NCBI RefSeq assembly: GCF_036409155.1
Contig: NZ_JAZGLW010000002.1
Coordinates: 186,001 to 250,000, forward strand
DNA: 64,000 nucleotides
Origin: Mycobacterium sp. 050128
GTDB lineage: Bacteria; Actinomycetota; Actinomycetes; Mycobacteriales; Mycobacteriaceae
Direction: 5' to 3'
In this document: positions 57,544-64,000 of the stretch, piece by piece
Layout of the letters: each line of letters opens with the position of its first letter
How positions within the stretch are numbered: the stretch's first letter is position 1
The notes under the pieces: generated by a model
Database searches by the model: none
What the model saw: only the letters and a program-made list of their open reading frames with translations
What the model was told of the DNA's origin: nothing
Position numbers and translations under genes: made by a program

Positions 57544-59463
57544 TTGGGTCCCACGCTATTCAAGCCATCCATCGACTGGTCGTCGGCACTCGTGGACTCG
57601 TTGCAATGGGTCGCGATCGCCTGGGCGGTCGGCGCCGTGTGTCTGATCGTCGTGCTGACAGCATTCAGGTTCTTCACGCCCTGGGGCCGCCAGTTCTGGC
57701 GGATCACCCGCGGCTATTTCGTCGGCCCGGCCAGTGTCAGGGTGTGGCTGCTACTGGGGGTGCTGCTCCTGTCGGTGCTGCTTGCCGTGCGGCTCACCGT
57801 GCTGCTCAGTTACCAGGGCAACGACCTGTACACGTCGGTGCAGATCGCGGTCCAGGGCACGGCTGCCGGCGATGACACCGTCAAACAGTCTGGTATTCAT
57901 GGCTTTTACATGTCGTTGCTGATTTTCAGCGTGTTGGCCACGCTCTACGTCGTCCGGTTCATGCTCGACATCTACATCACCCAGCGGTTCATCATCTCGT
58001 GGCGGATGTGGTTGACGGCTCACCTGACCGACGACTGGCTGGACGGCAAGGCCTATTACCGAGATCTGTTCATCGACAACACGATTGACAACCCCGACCA
58101 GCGTATCCAGCAGGACATCGACATCTTCACCACGAACGCCGGCGGCACCCCGAACAACCCGTCCAACGGGACGGGCAGCACGCTGCTGTTCGGGGCCGTG
58201 AATGCGGTCGCTTCGGTGATCTCGTTCGCCGCCATCCTGTGGAACCTGTCCGGGGACCTGACCCTTTTCGGTTTCACGTTGCCGCGGGCCATGTTCTGGA
58301 CGGTGCTGGTCTATGTGCTGATCGCGACGGTCGTCGCGATTTGGCTTGGGCGCCCGCTGATTTGGCTTAGCTTCAACAACGAGAAACTCAACGCCGCCTT
58401 CCGGTATGCCTTGGTGCGGCTGCGCGACGCCGCGGAAGCGGTCGGCTTCTATCGCGGCGAGCGGGTGGAGCGCTCGCAGTTGTGGCGGCGCTTCACGCCG
58501 ATCATCGACAACTATCGCAAGTTCGTCCGCCGGACCATCATCTTCAACGGCTGGAACTGGTCGGTGTCGCAGGCGATTGTCCCGCTGCCGTGGATCATTC
58601 AGGCACCGCGGTTGTTCGCCGGCAAGATCAACTTCGGCGATGTCGGTCAGACGGCAACGGCCTTCGGCAACATTCACGACTCGCTGTCGTTCTTCCGGAA
58701 CAACTACGACGCGTTCGCCTCGTTCCGGGCGGCCATCATCCGGTTGCACGGATTGGTCGACGCCAATGCCCAGGGTCGCGCGCTGCCCGCGGTGCTGGTT
58801 AAACCGAGCCAGGACAAGGCGGTTGAGCTGGCCGGTATCGAGGTCCGCACGCCGGCGGGAGATCAGCTGATCGACTCGCTCGACATCGAGCTCGACACCG
58901 GCGACACGCTGGTGATCACCGGGCGGTCCGGCGCCGGCAAGACCACGCTGCTGCGCAGTCTGGCCGAATTGTGGCCGTACGCCTCGGGAACACTGTGCCG
59001 CCCGGACGGTGACAACGCGACGATGTTCCTCTCGCAGTTGCCCTACGTGCCGCTGGGCAGTCTGCGCGGCGTGGTGTGCTACCCGAACTCGCCGGATCAC
59101 ATCAGCGATGGCGAGCTGCACGAGGTGCTGACCAAGGTGGCGCTGGCCCCGCTGATCCAACGCCTCGACGAAGAGCAGGACTGGGCCAAGGTGCTCTCGC
59201 CGGGTGAGCAGCAGCGGGTTGCCTTCGCCCGGATTCTGCTCACCAAGCCGCGCGCCGTCTTCCTAGACGAAGCCACCTCCGCGCTCGACGAGGGGCTGGA
59301 ATTCGCGCTGTATCAACTACTGCGCAGCGAACTTCCGGAGTGTGTCGTGGTCAGCGTCAGCCACCGCAACACCGTCGAGCAGCATCACGAACAAGAGCTG
59401 CAGTTGCTCGGCGGCGGCCGTTGGCAGCTCGGGCCGGTCGGCGAGGAGCCCGCGACGGTTTAG
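57544..59463 (+). CDS. bacA: BacA-type ABC transporter (SbmA/BacA domain fused to ATPase), Rv1819c-like
   Basis: A 639-residue protein, the same length as M. tuberculosis Rv1819c, the importer of hydrophilic compounds such as cobalamin, bleomycin and antimicrobial peptides. N-terminal membrane domain with six helices (25-400), including [20 protein letters not shown] and [15 protein letters not shown]. ATPase with Walker A GRSGAGKT (460-467), signature LSPGEQQRV, and Walker [15 protein letters not shown]. Start TTG 57544 follows AAGGAGA; the frame is open far upstream, but homology fixes the start at [11 protein letters not shown]. Confidence 0.94.
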   Translation: MGPTLFKPSIDWSSALVDSLQWVAIAWAVGAVCLIVVLTAFRFFTPWGRQFWRITRGYFVGPASVRVWLLLGVLLLSVLLAVRLTVLLSYQGNDLYTSVQIAVQGTAAGDDTVKQSGIHGFYMSLLIFSVLATLYVVRFMLDIYITQRFIISWRMWLTAHLTDDWLDGKAYYRDLFIDNTIDNPDQRIQQDIDIFTTNAGGTPNNPSNGTGSTLLFGAVNAVASVISFAAILWNLSGDLTLFGFTLPRAMFWTVLVYVLIATVVAIWLGRPLIWLSFNNEKLNAAFRYALVRLRDAAEAVGFYRGERVERSQLWRRFTPIIDNYRKFVRRTIIFNGWNWSVSQAIVPLPWIIQAPRLFAGKINFGDVGQTATAFGNIHDSLSFFRNNYDAFASFRAAIIRLHGLVDANAQGRALPAVLVKPSQDKAVELAGIEVRTPAGDQLIDSLDIELDTGDTLVITGRSGAGKTTLLRSLAELWPYASGTLCRPDGDNATMFLSQLPYVPLGSLRGVVCYPNSPDHISDGELHEVLTKVALAPLIQRLDEEQDWAKVLSPGEQQRVAFARILLTKPRAVFLDEATSALDEGLEFALYQLLRSELPECVVVSVSHRNTVEQHHEQELQLLGGGRWQLGPVGEEPATV

Positions 59464-59467
59464 CGCG

Positions 59468-60940
59468 CTACGCGCCCGCGGCCTGTTGGGCCGCGTGCGT
59501 TCCGGCACGGCGGCCGAAGAACGAGCCCTCGCCCAGCTGGGTGCCGCTGGCGTAGCCCTTGCCGTCCTGGGCGATGTTGGACGCACAGGCCCCGACCGCG
59601 TACAGGCCGGATATCACGGTCCCGTCCGCGCGGCGCACCTCACCGTCCACGGAGGTGGCCAGACCACCGACTGTGAATCCGGCGTACATGGCCTTGCCCA
59701 ATGACATGTCGAACGCGCCCCAAGGGCCTTTGTCCTGTGCCGCAAGGAATTCCGGCTGCTTGTGGAAATCGGGGTCCTCGCCCTTGGCGGCGAACTCGTT
59801 GTACCGGTCCAGCGTCGCGGCCAGGTTGCCCTCTGGGATGCCAAGGGCCGCTTCCATTTCGGCGACGGTTTCCCAGCCGTCGATCAGTGGCACCAGCGGC
59901 ATCGTCGGATGTTCCAGGTGTGCCTCGTCGACGATCAAGTACGCGGCACTGTCTGGCTGGTCCATGATGAATCCGGACGTGCGGGAGTGGTAGCAATCCT
60001 CGGTGACGAACCGCTGCCCGAGCTTGTTCACGATGATCCCGGTCAGGAGAATCGACGGCGGGTACGGCGGAGCGGTGATGAAGATCTGGTCCATGTGCTG
60101 GGTGGCGCCACCGGCCGATACCCCCATCCGGATACCGAGGCCGTCGTCGTAGGTGTTGCCCAGCACGAACGGCTTCTCGGCCAGCTTCGGCGTGTACTTG
60201 GCTACCATCTCCGGGTTCATCACGAATCCCCCGGCGGCAATGATGACCGTCTTTGCTTTGATCGCACCGGTTTCGGTGAACCGCTTCCACGTCACCCCGG
60301 TCACTCGGGCTTCGGGGCCGGAATCATCCACGATCAGTTCCGTCGCGCCGGTCTCGTAGCGGATCTGCACGCCCAGGTTTGCGGCCCGCTTGAGCAGCAG
60401 GTCGATCACCATGCTGGCACCGCCGGTGTCACCGGGCACCGGCACCTTGTGGCCGCGTGGTGCCGGCACCGCCTGCTCCAGGAAGGGCCACACCTTTTCG
60501 TTGCCGGTGAACATCAATCCCTCGGTATTGGGCTGGATCACCGCTTTGCCCGGGAAGTAGCTGCGCTCGAACTGGAAACCCAGATCCTCCAGCCATTCGA
60601 AGTGCTCGACACTGCCGTCGCTGTATGCCCGAATCTTCTCCAGGTCGGGCTCACGAGATACCGCGACGAGGTACTTGTACATCTCCTCGGCGGAGTCTTC
60701 ATGCCCGGTGGCCTGCTGGACCGCCGTCCCGCCACCCAGGTAGAAGTGGCCTCCGGCCATCGATGTGGTGCCGCCCGCCGCAGCGGCGCGCTCGAGGACC
60801 AGGACCCGCGCGCCGGCGGCTGCCGCGCTCACTGCCGCGCAGCCACCGCCGATGCCGAAGCCGATCACGAGCACGTCGACGTCGTCCGACCACGACGTCA
60901 CTGTGTCCGCCTTGACCGTTGCTGGAATCTCGGTGCTCAC
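59468..60940 (-). CDS. FAD-binding flavoprotein, ketosteroid-dehydrogenase/fumarate-reductase type (Rv1817-like)
   Basis: A 490-residue flavoprotein of the FAD_binding_2 family. Dinucleotide motif VLVIGFGIGGGCAAVSAAAAG (about 24-44), then GGTTSMAGGHFYLGGG, and a C-terminal FAD contact ISGLYAVGACASNIAQDG. The family includes 3-ketosteroid 1-dehydrogenases and fumarate reductases; exact substrate unknown. Its GTG start overlaps by 4 bases (GTGA) the stop of the upstream VOC gene, so the two are made together. A KstR-like box upstream of that gene would fit a steroid-related role. Confidence 0.87.
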   Translation of the reverse strand: MSTEIPATVKADTVTSWSDDVDVLVIGFGIGGGCAAVSAAAAGARVLVLERAAAAGGTTSMAGGHFYLGGGTAVQQATGHEDSAEEMYKYLVAVSREPDLEKIRAYSDGSVEHFEWLEDLGFQFERSYFPGKAVIQPNTEGLMFTGNEKVWPFLEQAVPAPRGHKVPVPGDTGGASMVIDLLLKRAANLGVQIRYETGATELIVDDSGPEARVTGVTWKRFTETGAIKAKTVIIAAGGFVMNPEMVAKYTPKLAEKPFVLGNTYDDGLGIRMGVSAGGATQHMDQIFITAPPYPPSILLTGIIVNKLGQRFVTEDCYHSRTSGFIMDQPDSAAYLIVDEAHLEHPTMPLVPLIDGWETVAEMEAALGIPEGNLAATLDRYNEFAAKGEDPDFHKQPEFLAAQDKGPWGAFDMSLGKAMYAGFTVGGLATSVDGEVRRADGTVISGLYAVGACASNIAQDGKGYASGTQLGEGSFFGRRAGTHAAQQAAGA

Positions 60941-61437
60941 CCTTGCTCCTGTTTGATGTAGTCGTAAAACGCCCTCATCTCGGGCGAGACGTACGCGATT
61001 TCCACAAACGGCACACCCGCCTGTGGCGCCGCGATATACGCGAATTGGATTCCGCCGGGCATCACGCCCTGCTGCACCACCGCGGCGCCGTGATTGGCGG
61101 CGTCGGCCAGTGCCGCGTCGAATTTCTCGGGGGTTTCGGCCTCCATGCAGATGTGGTGCAGACCTGGCCCGCAGTCACGAAGAAATTCACTATAGATGTT
61201 CTCCCCGCTGACTGGTTCGATGAGCTCCAGCTGCATGTCGCCGAGATAGCTCAAGGAGATGTGAGCGATGAAGTCGGCCGGCTTGCCACGGTAGCTACAG
61301 CTGTCCGGAGCAAAGTGCACGTCGGGTATCCGCACCCACTTCCGGACGCCTAACAGGCCGGTGAGAGCCGTTTCGGTGGCATCCAGATTCTGGGTAACCC
61401 AGGCGATCTGTATCGGTGATTGAACTCCAAGCGTCAT
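60937..61437 (-). CDS. VOC-family (glyoxalase/dioxygenase-like) protein
   Basis: A 166-residue protein of the vicinal oxygen chelate fold. N-terminal IQIAWVTQNLDATETALTGL, then LGDMQLELIEPVSGENIYSE and GPGLHHICMEAETPEKF with a His and a Glu that fit metal ligands. Family members include lactoylglutathione lyases, epimerases and extradiol dioxygenases. Start ATG 61437, with a KstR-like site about 90 bases upstream. I do not recall an orthologue at this place in M. tuberculosis, where Rv1816 and Rv1817 are adjacent. Confidence 0.85.
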   Translation of the reverse strand: MTLGVQSPIQIAWVTQNLDATETALTGLLGVRKWVRIPDVHFAPDSCSYRGKPADFIAHISLSYLGDMQLELIEPVSGENIYSEFLRDCGPGLHHICMEAETPEKFDAALADAANHGAAVVQQGVMPGGIQFAYIAAPQAGVPFVEIAYVSPEMRAFYDYIKQEQG

Positions 61438-61526
61438 CGTTTGGCAGGATAGCCCAGTCTGTCGGCCACCAGAAAGGCCTAGAAATTCTTTGCCGAAATC
61501 CGCCGCTCGGCACCCGGAAGCGCCGG

Positions 61527-61540
61527 GTGAACATGTTCTA
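61527..61540 (-). promoter_or_regulatory. KstR-like operator upstream of the VOC-flavoprotein operon
   Basis: GTGAACATGTTCTA matches the KstR consensus TNNAACNNGTTNNA at 7 of 8 fixed positions, and contains the perfect palindrome GAACATGTTC (61529-61538). It lies 90 bases before the VOC start and 21 bases after the TetR stop. KstR is the repressor of cholesterol catabolism genes in mycobacteria. Confidence 0.5.
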
Positions 61541-61560
61541 ATTCAGAACCCGACCGCGGG

Positions 61561-62244
61561 TCAGTGCTGGACGAGCATGTCCACCAGCAGCGCGAGCTGG
61601 GTGTTGAACACGGCTTCCGGATCGGTCAGGGTGTCGGCGCCGTATTGTCCGAACACCTCGAGGCTGATGGCGCCCACCACCCCGGCCCAGAACAAGAAGC
61701 ACTTGGCGATGACGGCGTCGTCGCCGGGAAAGCTGAACTCTTGCCTGATCCGGTCGAAGTCCGACGACATCGGTTGCGGGACAACGGTATTGGTCAGTCG
61801 GATGTCGCCGGTCGTGATCCCGGCGGCGATGGCGTCGAAGATGGCGCCCACCACGCGGGTGCCGACTCCGCCGGTGCGTTCCGCGGGCGCGTGATAACCG
61901 GGGACCGGGCTGCCGTACAACAGGGCCCACTGGGCGGGGTGCTCCACCGCCCAGCGCCGCGCCGCCCGCGCGATCGCGACGACGTCGTCACTCCACACTT
62001 CGTCCGCGGTGTCGCGGGCTCGGTCCACCGCGTTGGCCAGGTCGGAGTAGGCGTCGATGAGCAGCAGGGTGAGCAGTTCGTCCCGGCTGGACACATACCG
62101 GTACACCGCCGAGGAAACCATGCCCAGGTCGCGAGCTATCGCGCGGAGCGACAGCCCGCCCGCGCCGCGATCGACCAGGTGGCGACGGCCCAGCTCGACG
62201 ATGCGCGCCTCGATCTGTTCCCGCGACTCCTGGCGTTTGCCCAC
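61561..62244 (-). CDS. TetR-family regulator (Rv1816-like)
   Basis: A 227-residue TetR repressor. The N-terminal HTH is GGLSLRAIARDLGMVSSAVYRYVSSRDEL (about 29-57). The C-terminal ligand domain includes WAVEHPAQWALLYGSPVPGY, a TetR_C-type pattern shared by a mycobacterial subgroup. Start GTG 62244 by homology to Rv1816; upstream in-frame starts would run into the operator region. It is divergent from a deazaflavin oxidoreductase gene and separated by three palindromes. Confidence 0.9.
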   Translation of the reverse strand: MGKRQESREQIEARIVELGRRHLVDRGAGGLSLRAIARDLGMVSSAVYRYVSSRDELLTLLLIDAYSDLANAVDRARDTADEVWSDDVVAIARAARRWAVEHPAQWALLYGSPVPGYHAPAERTGGVGTRVVGAIFDAIAAGITTGDIRLTNTVVPQPMSSDFDRIRQEFSFPGDDAVIAKCFLFWAGVVGAISLEVFGQYGADTLTDPEAVFNTQLALLVDMLVQH

Positions 62245-62265
62245 GTCGTCAGTCTCGCACAAACC

Positions 62266-62280
62266 GAGAACACCGCTCTT
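62266..62280. promoter_or_regulatory. TetR-type operator A
   Basis: GAGAACACCGCTCTT, an imperfect copy of the perfect dyad at 62318. It begins 22 bases before the TetR start codon (reading on the minus strand), right where autoregulation would act. Confidence 0.5.
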
Positions 62281-62286
62281 GTTTTT

Positions 62287-62306
62287 CGATGACTGTTGTG
62301 TCATCG
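62287..62306. promoter_or_regulatory. Central palindrome in the TetR / oxidoreductase gap
   Basis: CGATGAC-TGTTGT-GTCATCG: a perfect 7-bp inverted repeat with a 6-base spacer, between operators A and B. It may be a site for another regulator or an RNA hairpin. Confidence 0.4.
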
Positions 62307-62317
62307 TGACCATGCAA

Positions 62318-62332
62318 GAGAGCACTGCTCTC
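62318..62332. promoter_or_regulatory. TetR-type operator B
   Basis: GAGAGCACTGCTCTC is a perfect 15-bp palindrome (odd centre), 34 bases before the oxidoreductase start codon. Its centre is 52 bases from the centre of operator A, close to five helical turns. Confidence 0.6.
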
Positions 62333-62365
62333 AGAACGTCCAGGCCGACCGAGAGAGGATCCACC

Positions 62366-62812
62366 ATGTCCACCACCCGCTACGAGGAACCCAACAGTGT
62401 CACCCGTGCCGGTAACGCCGTGATCCGATGGCTCGCCGAACTCGGGGTCAGCATCGCGGGGACCCGGGCGCTGCGCGTCCGCGGGCGCAAGTCGGGAAAG
62501 CCGCGCGCGGTGGTGATCAACCTGTTGACCATCGACGGCGTGGACTATCTCGTGTCGCCGCGAGGCAATACCCAGTGGGCACGCAACGTGCGTGCCGCCG
62601 GCGTCGTCGAGGTGGGGCCGCGGTGGCGGCGCAAACACCTCACGGCCACCGAGGTCGAGGATGCGGCCAAACCCGCGGTGCTGAAACGGTACCTGGACCG
62701 ATGGTACTGGCAGGTCAAGGGCTATGTGGCCGGCCTGACGCCGGATTCCAGCGAGGACGAGTTTCGCGGGGGCGCCCCGTCCATACCGGTGTTCGTGCTC
62801 CGGTCACAGTGA
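62366..62812 (+). CDS. Deazaflavin (F420)-dependent nitroreductase-family protein
   Basis: A 148-residue FDOR-type split barrel. It has GTRALRVRGRKSGKPRAVVI (about 32-51), DGVDYLVSPRGNTQWARNVR, and a C-terminal FRGGAPSIPVFVLRSQ. Same family as the gene at 6860, but not closely similar. It may use F420H2 to reduce a lipid or quinone. Start ATG 62366 with AGAGAGGA upstream. Likely the target of the divergent TetR regulator. Confidence 0.87.
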   Translation: MSTTRYEEPNSVTRAGNAVIRWLAELGVSIAGTRALRVRGRKSGKPRAVVINLLTIDGVDYLVSPRGNTQWARNVRAAGVVEVGPRWRRKHLTATEVEDAAKPAVLKRYLDRWYWQVKGYVAGLTPDSSEDEFRGGAPSIPVFVLRSQ

Positions 62813-62818
62813 CGCGCG

Positions 62819-63499
62819 CTAGCCGCCGTTGAGCTGCCCCGCCATGTCCTGGTGGACCTGTTCGGAGGTGGACCGCCACGAGACCGCCGCGGGAAAGTCG
62901 CCCCACATGCTGTTGAAGATCCCGACGATCTGCCCCGGACCGGCGGCGGAGGCCAAATACACCGGTCCGCCGGAGTCGCCCGGATGGCTCTGGACACCGT
63001 GGGACATGGTGAACCAGCCGTTGTTCACCGCCTCGACGGTCCCGCAGGTTTCGCCGGTGGAGACGCCGAAGTGGCAGACCGCTTGCCCCGGCTGCAGCGC
63101 GACGTTCGGGCTCGACACCAGCGGCCGTCCGCCCGGCAGGATGTTGTTCAGCGCAATGTTGGGATCCAGCGCGATCACTTCGTAGTCGCTGATGGCCTGG
63201 TCGACGGCGACGGTCGAGCCGCTGGGGGTGTCGTCGCGGAAGGTTGCGAGATGCCCGATCGGGTTGCGGTTTCTGTCGGTGACGATGTTTCCGGTGCTGC
63301 GGCAATGCCCGGCGGTGTACGCGATTCTCGCGGCCTGATCGACGTAGCCCAGGGTGCACAGCCGGTTGTCCTGCAGGATCTCCATGCCCGGGGACACCAC
63401 CACCGGGTCTGCGTGGGCCGTGGCCGCCGGCAAACCGGGTGTAAAGGCCACGGCGGCAATCGCCGCGACCACTACGCGAAGTGCCATGCGATGCACCAT
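62819..63499 (-). CDS. Secreted trypsin-like serine protease (Rv1815-like)
   Basis: A 226-residue exported protein with a signal peptide ending ATAHA before D31. The S1 catalytic triad is H65 (YTAGHC), D105 ([10 protein letters not shown]), and S176 ([11 protein letters not shown]). Cys pairs 48/66 and 142/152 likely form disulfides outside. Start ATG 63499; ATG 63487 is also possible and leaves the signal peptide intact. Natural substrate unknown; M. tuberculosis Rv1815 is its homologue. Confidence 0.92.
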   Translation of the reverse strand: MVHRMALRVVVAAIAAVAFTPGLPAATAHADPVVVSPGMEILQDNRLCTLGYVDQAARIAYTAGHCRSTGNIVTDRNRNPIGHLATFRDDTPSGSTVAVDQAISDYEVIALDPNIALNNILPGGRPLVSSPNVALQPGQAVCHFGVSTGETCGTVEAVNNGWFTMSHGVQSHPGDSGGPVYLASAAGPGQIVGIFNSMWGDFPAAVSWRSTSEQVHQDMAGQLNGG

Positions 63500-63618
63500 G
63501 GACGGACTCCGTTCCGTCAAGGCCGGCGGGTGCTCCGACCACAAGTTGAGATTACGTCGTTACTGTTTCGTCATCGACCTTTTCGCGCTAGCCGGGGCCG
63601 GCGTTACAGGGACGGCAG

Positions 63619-64000
63619 TTACGACGACGTCGCCAACCGAACGGACTCGTCGGTCGCGGCGGCCGGGCGCGGAGTCCAGCCCGGCGGTCCGAATACGTAA
63701 CCCAGCCGGTCGCGCAGCCGGCTCGCCGAGCGCCAGTCGCGCCCGATCGCGATGTATTCGCGGGTCTGCAGGTTCCAGATGTTGAAGGTGTCCACCTGCT
63801 TGGTGAGCCCGTAATGCGGGCGGAACAGCTCGACCTGGAAGCTGCCGAACAGGCGGTCCCAGATGATGAAGATGCCGCCGTAGTTCTTGTCGAGGTACAC
63901 CTTGTCCATGCCGTGGTGCACGCGGTGGTGGGACGGCGTATTGAAGACGAACTCGATCGGTCGCGCGAGCTTGCCGATCCGCTCGGTGTGCACCCAGTAC
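63619..64000 (-). CDS. Sterol desaturase-family membrane enzyme, C-terminal part (Rv1814/Erg3-like)
   Basis: Only the C-terminal part lies in the window; the reading frame continues past base 64000. It contains the third histidine box FNTPSHHRVHHGMDK and LDKNYGGIFIIWDRLFGSFQ, typical of fatty acid hydroxylase/C5-sterol desaturase enzymes with a di-iron centre. It then ends with about 50 less conserved residues. M. tuberculosis Rv1814 (erg3) lies at the same place next to Rv1815. The 119-base gap to the protease shows nothing. Confidence 0.88.
   Translation of the reverse strand, partial: YWVHTERIGKLARPIEFVFNTPSHHRVHHGMDKVYLDKNYGGIFIIWDRLFGSFQVELFRPHYGLTKQVDTFNIWNLQTREYIAIGRDWRSASRLRDRLGYVFGPPGWTPRPAAATDESVRLATSS

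Overview
The window is GC-rich mycobacterial chromosome. Gene order and protein sequence match a long stretch of the Mycobacterium tuberculosis chromosome running from about Rv1814 to Rv1873, in the reverse order along this window, with an ahpC-ahpD end attached at the left. The gene content (urease operon missing between the Rv1847 and ndh orthologues, a lon gene, a phosphoketolase, two GlsB-like membrane proteins, an Apa/FAP antigen next to modABC) suggests a slow-growing non-tuberculous species, perhaps near the M. avium complex. The species cannot be fixed from this window. Comparisons with M. tuberculosis are from memory, not from a search.

Layout. 1-9 kb: the end of ahpC, ahpD, a GH13 enzyme, a DUF1810 protein divergent from lldD2, a CGNR regulator, lon behind a HAIR-like operator, then small genes (deazaflavin oxidoreductase, TfoX-like, HhH-GPD, DUF72). 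9-15 kb, minus strand: a composite Rv1868-like protein, a thiolase-like protein and a fused two-domain CoA-transferase. 15-21 kb, plus strand: uppP paralogue, DUF427, SDR, phosphoketolase and CPBP protease. 21-27 kb: adhA, two GlsB-like genes with SigF-like -10 boxes, apa, modABC and a degenerate SDR. 27-32 kb: ndh, a thioesterase, a small-RNA locus with an iron box and intrinsic terminator (probable mrsI), blaI and a BlaR1-like peptidase. 31-43 kb: gnd1, guaB1, two CorC-type membrane proteins, glcB, an acidic VWA membrane protein, a haloalkane dehalogenase and a 13E12-type HNH gene. 44-56 kb, minus strand: gcvB behind a tandem glycine riboswitch, two MerR regulators around a BFN-type protein, garA, gcvH, two DUF881 proteins around sbp, pgsA2 and secA2. 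56-64 kb: an acetolactate-synthase-like enzyme, a BacA-type ABC transporter, a VOC-flavoprotein pair with a KstR-like box, a TetR gene with paired operators divergent from a deazaflavin oxidoreductase, an exported serine protease and the end of a sterol desaturase.

The genes are mostly housekeeping and core-mycobacterial. Several modules are coherent: glycine cleavage (gcvB, gcvH) with its riboswitch and GarA, which gates 2-oxoglutarate and glutamate flux; molybdate uptake; glyoxylate shunt (glcB); iron-responsive sRNA; SecA2 export. No CRISPR array, prophage, insertion sequence, tRNA or rRNA gene was seen. The most interesting signals are regulatory and intergenic rather than a new multi-gene system.
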